Shown here in pieces: positions 49,491 through 61,881 of a stretch of DNA of 64,000 nt. Positions within the stretch are counted from its first letter, which is position 1. The number at the start of each line of letters is the position of its first letter. The stretch comes from Scortum barcoo (lineage: Eukaryota > Chordata > Actinopteri > Centrarchiformes > Terapontidae). The DNA lies in NCBI GenBank assembly GCA_023238725.1, contig CM041553.1, positions 12,329,492-12,393,491 on the forward strand. The letters are read 5' to 3'. The notes under the pieces were generated by a model. That model did no database searches. It was not told the origin of the DNA and worked only from the letters and a program-made list of their open reading frames with translations. The translations under genes were made by a program, and so were the position numbers.

Positions 49491-52400
49491 TTATGTGCTT
49501 CAGTTAGGCGTAAAATTTGAAAACAGGGTCATGAAATCATAGAGGAGGAGACATAATATGTAGATCTGAGGTTATACAACCTGTTCCTACTCAGTGAATA
49601 ACAGCGTCACTCCACGGTCATTAACACCTACAATAGGACTCTTCTCAGCTTTTCATGGTTGACAGTTCTTTGTATTTGCTCATTTAAATGAAGCTTTCAC
49701 ATATTTTCTGGATGAGTGAGCAATTACGCTTTAGGAGTTTTTTGTTTTTTTTCTAAGGAGGGCCCATTACAGTTCTATGCTATGGTCAGATCAAACAGCC
49801 AGTCTAGGACACACATCAAGTTTCATCAAGTGAGCAGCAAGTGAGCAATCCTTATGATCACACCATGTTAGCTGAGCAAGAGTGACTGAGTAACTTACAT
49901 TCTGGTTGCACATGGTTCACTCTGAAGTCAGATTTTTCTGTGGAACCTTGGAGTTCAATCACAGCTTCATTCAGTTTTACCCGAGCAATGCCTCAGCTTC
50001 ATTTCCATATTTCCATCTATATATTCTTCTACTTCCCTCTATTATCCTGCCAAATTTGAGAGAAAGCTGCCTACTTGTTCTCTCCATCCAATTAAATCAA
50101 ACTTCCTCTTACTTACCCACACGGGACCAAATTACTAATCAGCATGCCCTTTATTAATCCAATTAGCTGCTCCATCCACAGTCAGAGTCATGATGGCCAA
50201 AGGGAGTTAATGAAAGTTGCTGTCCTTTTTCCGGGTTTCACCCCCCTTAACTAAGCCAGATGCGGATGCCAAGATCTAATCTTCATTTGTTCGGTGATAC
50301 TATATCCGTTGCCTCTCCCACTGAGCCCGCCGCCAATTTGGCACTGGCCAGAAAAGTGAAGCCATTAAATTTGTATCACTTACGGTTGAAAAAAAGATTT
50401 TTCTTGTGTGTCTAAATCTCGGTTCCATGTGATCTGTATCACACGAGCCAGATGGGTGGATTTGGTAGTGGTTGCCTGTGCGCCGTCAAATCCACAAAAG
50501 AGGGCCAGATTTTCGGACTGAGAGGCAGCTTTAAGATTAATCATCATCACCTATTGAGGAGCTGTGACAAAGTGTGCACCTATAGATGGAAATACACAAG
50601 GCTGCAAATGCTCACATATAGGCACGTATACAATCCATTAACACAGGGAGAGTGACTGAAATTCAATTTCATCTTCATCGTGTGGAACCTTGGATCCCTG
50701 GAACCGCCACAGGATGTGGCATGACTGATCACCCAACTGTCACACTGTTGAGCCCAATGCAGACTGACAAGCCATCTGACTGCTGCTGACTCACACGTGC
50801 ACACATGCATGTAGACCCTCACACAGAAAGTGGTGAAAAAAAACAAAAAAGCAAAAAGAATTTTTTTCAATCCAAAAGCTCTTCACCGGTTGTTGAGTTA
50901 ATAACTGGAAACTATGTAGGTCAGAGACTCTGAAGCTTATGTGAACTAAAGCATGAAGCTGTGTAGAGTCAAGACAAACCATGTGTGCAGTGAGAGAAGC
51001 AGAAATATTCATATGTGCTCTGTGATGTATAACGACTTTACATTTACATTTGTAAATCTCAGTCATCGTGCAATTGTGTGCACATACACACGCTTTCACA
51101 TTGCCTGACTGTAATACTATTGGTCTCACAATGGGCATTTTTTAGAAAAGAATCAACACTGATGCAGCAGAATGTTGTCTTTAATAATCCACACGTTCTT
51201 CTTCCTCGTCAGAACCTGGTGCCTTTCAGTTTTCAGGTTGAAGAGATTTCGACGTTGAATGGAGCTCTTTAATAATTCATGACATGCAATATGTACCTGC
51301 AAACAATAATCAGCAGTTATACTTGTATCACAATTCATATCATCAAAAATCAGGAATAATATACAGAAGAGCATAGGACTTGTACAAAATGAGGACATAA
51401 TAATTTAATAATAGATGTGGACACTGACATTGTCATCACATATATATAGAAAAGCCATTTTTTGTCCATATACCCAGTCTTTGCTATATCACTTCTGCTC
51501 TTCTCTGCCAAAGCATGAGACTGTGTATTTCATTTGTTTCCCTACTTTCCTTTTTTGTCTCTTTGCCACAAACACAGACGCACACCAATTCACAAAGCAA
51601 GCTTATCCTGAGGGACTCTGTTTGTCCTGTTTCCAGAAGCATCTCAGCACTGAGTCACAGTTATACCAACAGACTGATTACAGAGGAGGATACATTAATC
51701 CACACTTTTGGAAGTGAGTCACAGGGTCAAGCTGCTCAGGCGGTTTTGCCGGCTCGCTTCCTGTTGACTCTCCCCTCAGTGTGTCCACATTTCAAATGAA
51801 GATGAGAGATAACATGGATTTATATATTTTATTACGGCCCACTATTTGAGCTATTTCTGTTGCGAACTGAGATACACTAATGCGGTCTAGCTGATAATAA
51901 GTGTTGTTTTACTGAAATTCAACACATTATAATTTCACAGGAAGCTCTCTGTAACAACGGGACCTAACAGCAGTTGTACCAAATAGCTATGAGTTAACGA
52001 GACGTTCGGCCCTTCTCCAAACATTACTCTAAAAGTGGAAGTGAGTAAATGATAGTCAACTTTATGGGTAAATAAGGGCAACAGCAAAGTTAATTTTGTT
52101 TGTAAGTATAAATTTTAACAGGTGTTGAGTCAAATTGCATTGCTTTGAACATTTGCAGATGCATTGCTGTGATCTATTTTAATTCCTGCAAAAGTCCATT
52201 GGCCCTGTGAGGCATTAAGATGATTTACTCACTAAAGAAATGTTTCTTCTCAGTGAAGCCTTAATTAGCCCTTACACCTCGGACTAATGAGCTGTTTTTA
52301 ATTCAGTTAAGTTATTAATACTCAGTGTCCTCACCCCCCTCCAGCTGGGATAGTGTCACTCAAAACGTTCACTAGCTTTGGCGCCAGAAATATTCCAGCA

Positions 52401-54515
52401 CCAGAGTTATAGATGGTTTGAATAATTTCTTCTTATAGCAATACCCACATGGTTTGTCTGGACACCCCATCTGTTTATCACCTGAGCACATTTCAGGGGA
52501 ATCAGTATTCTGAAGTTGTATCTCATGAAAGGCAGACATTAACCTAATGCCTATGAGTCACTTTCAGGCACGGAGGCTTACATACTGTACATCCACACGT
52601 GCAGCTCAGACTCGGCACCCGTATGCATAATTCAAGCACATTAATCTTGTGATTTTCGTGTTGGCTGAGAGAAAGCTGTTACTGTGTGATTGCGTTGCAT
52701 GTTGGTTATTACAGCTGAGAGATGCATATAATGTGGAGAGCCGGCTGATGTATTTGCAGGGCAGAGGGCTGTTTGTCTAATAAAACTCTCTGGTGATTTG
52801 TTGTCAGATTCCTTAACCCTTCTGCTGAGATGCTAATCAAGAAGAGCCAGTTAATTATGGTGCCACGAGTATCTCTGCAGGGAGATTTTTTTTTACAGCA
52901 GATGCAAGGTCACGACCACAAGGCGAGCAACTTTTGGTTAGCTGGTTTTGGGATTTTGTCATTGTATTTTTAAATCCTTATATTTCTGAAGCAACATTTT
53001 TAGCACAGCAGCAGAGACACTCAAGACATGAATTATATGTTGGATACGACATTTTTCCATCTTACAAATGCTCACTGAAGCAGGGATTGTAGGCTGTAGA
53101 GCAAACAATTTTAGTTTGAATGCGCAAAATATATAACAGAGCTACTGAGGCTGAAGAAGTGTGCATGGCCTCAGGAAACAACCCTAATCTGTTGGAGTAA
53201 GACTGTCTTGAAAAGCAGAGAGCGGTCGTCACCGAGCACATTGGATATCACTCCAGAGGTGACATTGTGCTTTGATGTCTTGAATCACAGTGCAGTTAGG
53301 AAATGGGCATAAAATGGAGCCCTATTAATAGAAAGAAAGATAAGAAGAATAAAAAGAAAGTGGTACCATTTTCTTTAGCCTATGTTGAATTGATTTGATT
53401 CAGTCACTTGAGGAGTGTCCAGAAGTCCAGAAGCCACTTTTAGTTGCCCTTGAGAGTATTTGCGACACCAGGATGCTGCCCGTGGGACTGACTCATGGGA
53501 TGTGTTAGATAGTAAGAAAAATTTAGAATATCACCAGATTTATCCACATAACTTGCAGTGATGTATTTGACAGGAATGAGAAAAAATGGTAAATTGTCCA
53601 TTTCTCTCGTGACCTAGTGTTTGGAAAACATTATCACAGCACGTCCGTCTGTATCCACTGACAGATTTGAGGAAAACTGATAGTGGTTGCCTAGTCAGAC
53701 AGGTGATTTGAATGTTGACACACAATATCCTGGCAGACATCCTGTCCCTCCTTCAGTAAGAATTCACTACAGTTGTTAAAATGGGCTGTGAGCTTCGTTC
53801 CCAAAATATAACCGCAACAATGTTCGTTTCGTCAGCTATGCGGGCTTACGGCTTCACCTTTCCGATGAAGCGTCTCTCCTCCAAAATGTGAAGGGAAAAG
53901 AGACTGATGATTTTTCTACTTAAGGAAGTCGTGAAGTAGATGGTGGGAGCACAAAAGCCAGCTGTGCCACCATAAAGTCAAAACACAACCATAAAGATGG
54001 TATCACTTCTCCCATTAACATTTACTACTCACTATTTACTCTCCTACTGTACCAGTATGACTCAAATTGCTTAAACGAGGTGAGACTATAAATCAGCACT
54101 GGGAGGCCATTTGGAATATAACCCAGGCACCATATCAACAGTGTTAAGATTTTGAAACATAGTAAGAAAATATGGTCAGTGGTTTACATAGCTATCTTTC
54201 CAGTATTTACTCTGGACTTTACACCGTCATTTTAACATCTACTCCATAATAAGCTTAGAGGGATGGTTTGCCAATATAAATTTCCACATAACAAGTCGCA
54301 TTTGCTCAGCCATACAACGCCACCACGAGCGCCAATCCCAAAAAGTAAAGCCTGGACTTATTACATGAACATAAATCATACTGTAATATTGCACAATGAC
54401 TACCATAGAACATAAGCATCGAGCTATCAGCTGCAGCATGCCAGCTAGAAGAAAACAGGGTTGCGCTTGGGCTATATCAGCAGCACAAAGGATAGTTCAT
54501 CATGGGATTAAACTG

Positions 54516-54550
54516 TACCCTCCACGCTCCTACAGACAGCGTGGAGGGTA
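54516..54550. other. Perfect 13-bp inverted repeat (hairpin)
   Basis: TACCCTCCACGCT at 54,516-54,528 is the exact reverse complement of 54,538-54,550, with a 9-base loop. It lies in a stretch (53.75-54.65 kb) that may be an old mobile element, but no ends were identified. Confidence 0.9.
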
Positions 54551-55226
54551 AGTTAGTCCAAATGGTACACAATAGAAAAATCACGGAGTGACAGTAGCCC
54601 TTTCTTTTAACATGATTCTATGAGCATACACAATGCATTTAATGTGATGTTTGAGTTGAATGTGTGTTTTATCATTTCATTACATCAAAATGTTCCCGAC
54701 CTGCATCAGAGCATCAATAGTTCTCCTCTGCCCCTCCTTGTAAGGACAGATATAGGGGAAGAATTTTCCAGTAGCAGTGAAGGTTAAGTCACACGTGGGG
54801 CAACGTTTATATTTGGCATCTGTCAGATTTCAGCACCATCATCTTGTGGCATCATCTTGACAGGGTGACAGCTGAGTGCAGATGTAGACGGTCGGGCCAA
54901 GAGGCTGACACATGTTCCTCTGCATCATTACACAGAGCCGCGACCCAGAGGGCTCTAAGCCACAAGGAAATCAATTCCATATAAAGGCACACAGAAAAGT
55001 AATAATACTACAAATAATACTAACAATATGGGCTGGGTAAAAAAAAAATATGTTCCCCAGAGAGGTCTGTTTTTTTTTTCTTTTTAAGACAACGGTGAAA
55101 TAACAAGGTGATTCTATGGTTTTATGAAGAAGAAATGAATACAGCTAAACCCTGGAGGAGGAACCACAAACCAGACTGAAGGAGGACAAAAGGAAACTAC
55201 TGAATAAGGTGTTTGCACACAAAAGC

Positions 55227-55277
55227 GCACACACACACACACACAGTGACACGATGACACAATGACACAATGACACA
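55227..55277. repeat. (CA)n followed by an ATGACACA tandem repeat
   Basis: About nine CA units run into three to four copies of an 8-base unit (ATGACACA). Seen directly. Confidence 0.9.
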
Positions 55278-57484
55278 TTCAGTACAATAGTGAAATCACC
55301 CAGGTAATGTTAACAGAGCAACGTGTTGAATAGGCACTGAAGACTGAACAGGGGAATTAAACGCAGCGGGAGCAGATAAATGAAGGGAGGACTAAATACA
55401 TAGAGCTATTCTTGCATCAAACAACATGAACAAAAAGCCTGTAAATAAAGATTTTTCGGTGTGAAAGATATTCACTGAAATGGACCGCCATGACATTCTC
55501 ATAACGTGCGATGGCGTCCAACATTGTCTTTTCTTAACACACATCAGAGCTGAACATTTGTTTCAATCCAACAGGCAATGCCATCTGGTAATTATCATCA
55601 CCACAGGGAAGCGTGGCCGTAAATAGAAATACAAGAAAAATGCCTGAGATATGCGACATAATGACACATGAAGGGGACAAAAAAAAGAAAAAAAAAAAGA
55701 AAAAAAATGGCGACAGTGGCCACTGATTGGAGATCTGTTTTTCATTCAATTTCTAGCCCTCAATGGTGCCAGTTTTCAGGGTGTGTGGGTTCAGTTTTTA
55801 CTGCAGTACATTTTTGTGCCATTATATTGCTTACAGATTTACAATGATGGGTCCACTCTATTCAAGAGTCCCAATATGACATGGAAATGTGACAGTGAAC
55901 CGACATGCACAATACCAGGACCTCAAAACTGAAGCAGCTAAATGGAAGTCAGCCAGTCTTCAGTTAAAAAAAAAAAAAAAAGCATCAGTGAAATGAACAA
56001 TGAACTGTACCTTTGATATTCTCTTAAAATATAACTGGGAATCTTTCATTTTAAAATAACTAGTAACTAAAATTATAAAATAGAAGTATACAGTGGCACA
56101 GACTGTGAAAAGTAGCTCAGATGTGAAGAAGTTTCCGACCACAACTGTCAACAGTTCAGAAGCCCTGATTTAAATTCCACTGCAGTGACTGCAGCCATTA
56201 GCGTTCCTTACACTGTGTGTCAAGAAAGTCCGCAGCCAATGTTCCCACAATGCTCGGCTCTGCTCCGCCACCCATCAGGTACAGCGGCCTCCTGGGGGGA
56301 CAGTGTATGAGTGCATATTAAAAGTGTGTGTCTGTGGGACAGCGGGGACGGTGATGCCTGGGGCTTATCCTGGTTCCACACCGCTGCCTAACCTAACGAG
56401 GCAGGGATAGTTACAGTCTGTGAGACGACGCGAGTCTCAGGGGAAATTTAGGAGGATCACAAGTCAGGCTCACTCCTCTAGAACAAACTCTGACAAACTG
56501 GAGGCAGGCAAGACTCGCTCTCAGACAGTTACAGGCAATGCATCAAGTCTAATTGGACACCAAGGACGGCTGAAGGTGATTCGCGCAAAGTCACGCCATG
56601 TGTGACGACGCTGATCTATAAGCTAGAAATTGTGCAAGTAAAGTGTCATGAGCTTAAGGACAGATATGGTCTGCTCAGGCATCTTAAAATGTATTTAGAA
56701 TTAACTCCACAGGAAGCACATCAGATGGTTTCAGCTCAGGCTTTTGATGTTGTGACTTTCCTTTTCCTACTGGGGGAACACTGGTGTGCCTGCACGGCAT
56801 GCTGCCTCTGGCTGAAACATCAAGAGTCAACTTTCAGTTCTTATGCACCACGTCTGAAACAAACTCCCAGAGAAGTTTGTCTGTACCAACGCTCACTTCT
56901 TTTCAACTAAGGCTTATTACTTTTCTGCACTCATTTTTTTAAATTCATTGTTTTATTCAATTGCAGCTTCCTTTTTTGTATTCCCTTCAAATCATTTGTA
57001 TGTCTTCTCACATCACCTGGTGTTTCTTTTATATATTGTTCCAATGCCTTTTTTATGTCTTATGCAAAGCACTTTGGAACCGCTTTGTGGTTGAAAAGTC
57101 CTCTGAAAATACATTTGCCTTACATATGCAGTCCACTGTAATTGTGTTACTCTTGCCTTGTATTGTGTGAAGTGAATATAAAAATGTAAACAAGATTATG
57201 GAAACTGAGGTTTTTCAAAACAGGAAACCTGACCTTCAAAATAATCCAAACGTGTTTAGAATAAACCAAGAGGTTCACTGTCTATTTAATCAATATCATC
57301 TGTTCACAATCACACACATCTGTCTTTGCTTCCTTATATTGTCAAAACTGAGGCATAACAACAATGGACACATGACCACCTGACATTATAATCAGGACCC
57401 TGCTCAAACAGCATATTTCCACGCTCTGTTTGTGTGTACATCACCTCTTTTCTCTCCGCACGCTCATTTACATGATCTGCCGTC

Positions 57485-57585
57485 ATTGGTCGCCTGGATG
57501 TTGCACTTCAACAGGCTGCCTTCTGCCGATTGGTTGCAGCTGCAGGAGGGCATGGAAGCTCTCTCACCAAAACAGGCATAAAAGG
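57485..57585 (+). promoter_or_regulatory. Core promoter of the Ras-like gene
   Basis: Two inverted CCAAT boxes (ATTGG at 57,485-57,489 and 57,529-57,533, 44 bases apart) precede a TATA-like CATAAAAGG at 57,577-57,585. This arrangement predicts a start of transcription near 57,605-57,615 and a leader of about 265 bases before the ATG at 57,875, if unspliced. Motifs and order are seen directly; promoter activity is inference. Confidence 0.6.
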
Positions 57586-57828
57586 CTGCGTGTGATCAGA
57601 CACAGAGGAGCACCCAATGAGCAACTTTAAAGAGCTTTGAGAGAGAGAGCCTGACACACCTGGGAGGTGGAAATAGAAAGAAAGGAAAGACAACTCACAA
57701 GAAACTGCAGAGGGGGGAGACTCAATCAGTGACAGGTGTTGAAATTTGTTTTACAGCAGCTGTTGTAACCACTGAGAGGAAGTGAGTACACTGAAACAGT
57801 TGTTGGGACATTTTCTTTACTCATTTTG

Positions 57829-57860
57829 CCCCCCCCCCCCCCAAAAAAAAAAAAAAAAAA
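57829..57860 (+). repeat. C14-A18 homopolymer pair in the 5' leader
   Basis: Fourteen C (57,829-57,842) are directly followed by eighteen A (57,843-57,860), ending 14 bases before the start codon of the Ras-like gene. Confidence 0.9.
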
Positions 57861-57874
57861 CACCATAAAGGAGC

Positions 57875-58501
57875 ATGTCTCTGGAGGTGAAGGAGAAGAC
57901 TCAGGTGCGCCTGGTGTTTCTGGGGGCAGCAGGAGTGGGCAAGACAGCTCTGATCCAACGCTTCCTCCAAGACACATTTGAGCCCAAACACCGGCGCACA
58001 GTGGAGGAGCTGCACAGCAAGGAGTATGACATCGGTGGGGTGAAGATCACACTGGAGATCCTGGACACCAGCGGCAGCTACTCGTTCCCAGCCATGCGCA
58101 AGCTCTCCATCCAAAACAGCGATGCGTTCGCGCTGGTGTACGCCGTGGATGACCCAGAGTCGCTGGAGGCGGTCAAGAGTCTCCGAGATGAGATTCTGGA
58201 GATCAAGGAGGACAAGTACACGCCGATCGTGGTGGTGGGAAACAAGGTGGACCGGGAGGATGCGCGCCAGGTGTCCAACGAGGACGTGCTGTCAACTGTG
58301 GAGCTGGACTGGAACAACAGCTACCTGGAGGCTTCGGCGAAGGAGAACGCCAACGTGGTGGAGGTGTTCAAGGAGCTCCTGCAGCAGACGAACCTCCCCA
58401 GCCGCCTCAGCCCGGCGCTACGCAGACGCAGGGAGACCTTTCCGAAAGACACCAACTTCAGGCCGCCCATGAACAAGACCAACAGCTGTATTCTGTCGTA
58501 A
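57875..58501 (+). CDS. Ras-family small GTPase with CAAX box, Ras-dva/RASD/DIRAS-like
   Basis: This intron-free coding region of 208 residues has all G boxes: P-loop GAAGVGKT (17-24), switch-I Thr42, switch-II DTSGS (64-68), NKVD (123-126) and SAK (154-156). It ends in a CAAX box, CILS (205-208), preceded by a basic stretch, so it should be prenylated and membrane-bound. The residue matching Ras Gly12 is Ala19 and that matching Gln61 is Ser68. Both changes are expected to lower GTP hydrolysis, as in RASD and DIRAS proteins, which share the FPAM motif after switch II. From memory the closest match is Ras-dva, a family kept in fish and frogs and reported lost in placental mammals, where it acts in anterior ectoderm patterning. 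This assignment is moderate. The start ATG is the first in frame and lies close to the P-loop, as in other Ras proteins. The GC-rich, codon-biased text contrasts with the AT-rich flanks. Confidence 0.95.
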   Translation: MSLEVKEKTQVRLVFLGAAGVGKTALIQRFLQDTFEPKHRRTVEELHSKEYDIGGVKITLEILDTSGSYSFPAMRKLSIQNSDAFALVYAVDDPESLEAVKSLRDEILEIKEDKYTPIVVVGNKVDREDARQVSNEDVLSTVELDWNNSYLEASAKENANVVEVFKELLQQTNLPSRLSPALRRRRETFPKDTNFRPPMNKTNSCILS

Positions 58502-59265
58502 GTCGGGAGACAGCAGAGGAGAAGTGTTTCATTGTCTCAGGAAGGGGTAAGAGATGAGAGGATGGAGGCTATGATATGAAAACTGCGGCTGGACAGAGAA
58601 AAAGAGTGAGGCGAAAAGCCTGGCGAACTCGAGTCAGTGGGGGGTGTGAAGTGAAGAGCTGCTTGACTGAGAGAAGTGATTTCTTTACCGAGAAAGACGC
58701 TGCAGGCTTCACAACTGAGAGGAAAAGAAACTGAAGCTGTGAACGTTACCAAGAGTGAGCTTAAACAAACTGGCAGTGGAAAGGAGGAGGACACATTTAT
58801 CACTCGGTTGTTTACTTGATGTAATACTGTTGCTGCTTAATTTGGTGACATGCTGCTGGTGTTTAGATCAATGTGTAACTTTTAAATGAAAATGTTCATG
58901 TACGTCAAGATACTCGGATTGTTGCAAATACACTGTTTACTGAGAGGCAGTTTGTATACGTGTTGTGCAAAAGTATGTATTTCTCCTGTAAATCGTTTCA
59001 ATCTAATAATTTACCTGTAGCACATCATAATGTTTACAATGTTTTGTATTTAATTCAAATTTGCCATGAAGCATGACACTGCTCTTATGTTTTTCATGCA
59101 AATGTAAACTGTAAATGCACTTTTCATTTTTAAACAACCATTCAATATTATGTGTTTAGGTTTATATATATATATATACTTTTTTTTTTTTTTATCAGGA
59201 CATATCCTCACAATTGTGTTTTCCTGTTTATTAAAAAAATGTAAGTGGAATATGGATCTAAGTGT

Positions 59266-59271
59266 AATAAA
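59266..59271 (+). other. Polyadenylation signal of the Ras-like gene
   Basis: AATAAA followed by an A run lies 765 bases after the stop codon, at the end of an AT-rich 3' UTR that contains a (TA)n run at 59,163-59,180. Confidence 0.55.
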
Positions 59272-59279
59272 AAAAAATT

Positions 59280-61870
59280 GAAGCCCAAATTAAGTGACAT
59301 TTTTTGTGTGAAATTGTTGACGTGGATGTAGCTAGATGCACAGATGATTAATATAAATGATTTACATTACATTTAAGAGCTGTGGCCTCCATGGGGCCAG
59401 GAGATCTGAGGAGGGCAGTAGCGAGATCTGTTACTTTCAATATAACGCTGATTGTCAAATATACAAGAGTAAAGCTCAGAAGTATATTTGTATATGTGAT
59501 GACTGTGTTACAGGACTGTGAATGCTGAATATTTTGTGTGGTGTAAAATGTGTCAAAGTGCCAGCATACAATATTCCCTCTGTTGCTCTGGTTTCTGCTG
59601 ATAAGTATTTTAAGATCTCTGTCGCCCTCTGGTGATGACAACAAGCATTTCATTTACTGAGAGGATCAACGTTTCTGTAACCTTGGTGTCTATTTGTCGT
59701 ACCTCCAATGAGCTCTCTACCTTACATACCGATTTTATTTTTTTTACACAACATTTCTGTAATTCAATAAGCAGTCTGGTAGGCTTAGACACATGCTGAC
59801 ATGTCAGGTTTTAAATTCTCTGGCTTGTAACTTTTATACACAAATGCCCAAACACAGTGTTCCTCTCAAATTTTATCAGTGCTTTGACAGCCAAAAAAAA
59901 GCAATGACTGATGTTGTTGTTCATCAGCAGTCTGGAGTGACTGACAGCATGTTCACAAAGTGATGATGAAGTCTATTGTCTGTCAGAGCTGGTTGTTCTG
60001 AAGCATAAAAACACACTTTAACTCGCAGTAAACAAGTGAAACTGTCTGGATAATATCACTAACACATTTCATATCTCTGGGAAATTAGTCCAACTTGATG
60101 AAAGATTAAAGCAAGTTTGACACCCCAATTAAAGAAGCAGTGCAAACCCTGCCAGCTGGCTCTGGGCATGAGGGGACGGCAGGCAAAGTCAAACAAAATC
60201 TGCACAGTGCTTCAAGCGTCGCAAAATTTGAATACTAATGCCCTGCTTAAGCAGTTGACAAAATGGATCACAGTGCAGTTCCTCAAATAGCTGTGCATGG
60301 TTCCCCTAAACACAACCTGCCAAGCAGAGACAGTTGTGCTCAGGTCCAAGCTGCCCCCTCCCGCTCCCCCCGTGCTACCACCCACCCCCACGTTCTACTC
60401 CATCAGATTAGACTGAACCAAGTTTCCTGTTTTAATTTGAGGAAGTGGCTGGGTAAACGTTTGCGGCCAGTTCCTCTTTCAGTCCACATTTAAACATTCT
60501 TCCGCACTCTGCTCTTGTTCATTTGCAACAAGAGGGAGACCAGGCAGCTTCATAGTCAAGCAGGTGTGTGGATTTGTCATCCGGTAACACAGAGGTCTAC
60601 TTTAATTTATGCCTGAGATGTGGATATACATTTACTTATTTCTGAGATATTTGAGGATTTCTTGATAGTCAGTCTCCGTTGTCTACTTTTATTGTAGTAT
60701 TACTTTTATTAGCACTCAATGGTCGGCTTTTAGTTGTAGTGAAGGAAGCCATTCATCCAGCTGTGACTCATTTTCTCAGATGTCTAAGCCCCTGGACTTG
60801 GTCAAAGCTCCTCAGCAGATTACAGCGACTCTGAGGCGTTTAGAACAAGTTCAGGGTCCTGGGCAGCACAGAGAGATTATTAACGTACAACATAATGACT
60901 GTGTGTGTATTGCCTGCACAAAATGTATGTATTTAGTCCATTCAGATTACTACAGTGAAGGTGTTATGGCTTTTCTTTTTCTTCCTCTGTAGAAGAGTAA
61001 AAATAACTGTAGGATGTGTCATATATTTACTCTGACTGAGCCTTTGTGGGTCACGTGTCAGTGGGTGAGATGCACTTGTGAATTAGTCACCCATTCAAAT
61101 CTTGAACTACAAAATAAATCAATGTATTTACAATTACAATTACAATTACATCTGGAAATGATCACCCAAAATGTATTTCAAAGGCTTGTTAACAGTGATT
61201 ATATACTGTATACCCACAGTGCTAGAGAGAAAGAGTACTACATATTAAATCATAATTGGTCACATTTGTGCATCAAACCTGGAATTTTATTTATCATCTA
61301 GTTAATTTAGGACAAACAAAAATGTTAACTAATCTTATATATTATATCTCACATAGACATATACTTATTTTTTAAAAAATGGTTAAAAATCAAGGGTCAT
61401 TGCAACAATCAAATCTCTGCATATACTACACCAAATCTTCCTGCTACACTGTACTGTATTTCCTCAAGAGCTATTCTATTCAAATACTGCAACCATAAAA
61501 TGACACCACATACAATGAGGAATTGGCAAGCTTTATGAGCACTTTTGTCAGACTGTAGCTGAATACCACAGTCTGACATTTCATGCTTCTCTATGCTTCA
61601 TAAAGCAGGCAGCCTCCGCTGTGACTGAAACTGCTACTGAAAGTTTAGATTCAGGTGTGAAGCCACTGTGCTGTACAATTCTGTACAGTTCCAGAAAAGT
61701 CTTCACACTTCCAATGCAAAATGCAAAACCACATGTACGCCTACTAAAGCCAGCTGTGGTTCTGCGCTACATTCATCCAGTTCCTCAAGTACATCCAATC
61801 ATTTGTCACTTGAAAATGATACGTCTGGAAAAAAAAAAAAAAAAGACAGGACTTAACACACTCAGAAAGA
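59280..61870. other. Intergenic tract between the convergent Ras-like and prpsap1 genes
   Basis: No gene is established. A possible coding start follows a good splice acceptor at 60,779, and CAAG-CAG/GTGTGTG near 60,563 could be a matching donor, but the frame stops at 60,992 and no further exon was found. An ACAATT tandem is at 61,132-61,150 and an A16 run near 61,830. The C-rich stretch at 60,350-60,400 is of low complexity. Confidence 0.4.
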
Positions 61871-61875
61871 CTCAT

Positions 61876-61881
61876 TTTATT
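61876..61881 (-). other. Candidate polyadenylation signal of prpsap1
   Basis: AATAAA on the - strand, about 325 bases after the prpsap1 stop codon. Chosen by position only. Confidence 0.35.

Larger units (their letters stand above)
45430..57470. other. Gene-free tract between the Tc1 element and the Ras-like gene
   Basis: No gene is supported. The tract contains old teleost repeats (46.5, 48.65 and 49.27 kb), a GGAT microsatellite, a CA/GACACAAT repeat at 55.23 kb and a perfect 13-bp hairpin at 54.52 kb. Stretches at 45,930-46,000, 50,160-50,580 and 52,380-52,880 have an enhancer-like look (see findings). Open frames are short and shadowed on the other strand. Confidence 0.4.
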
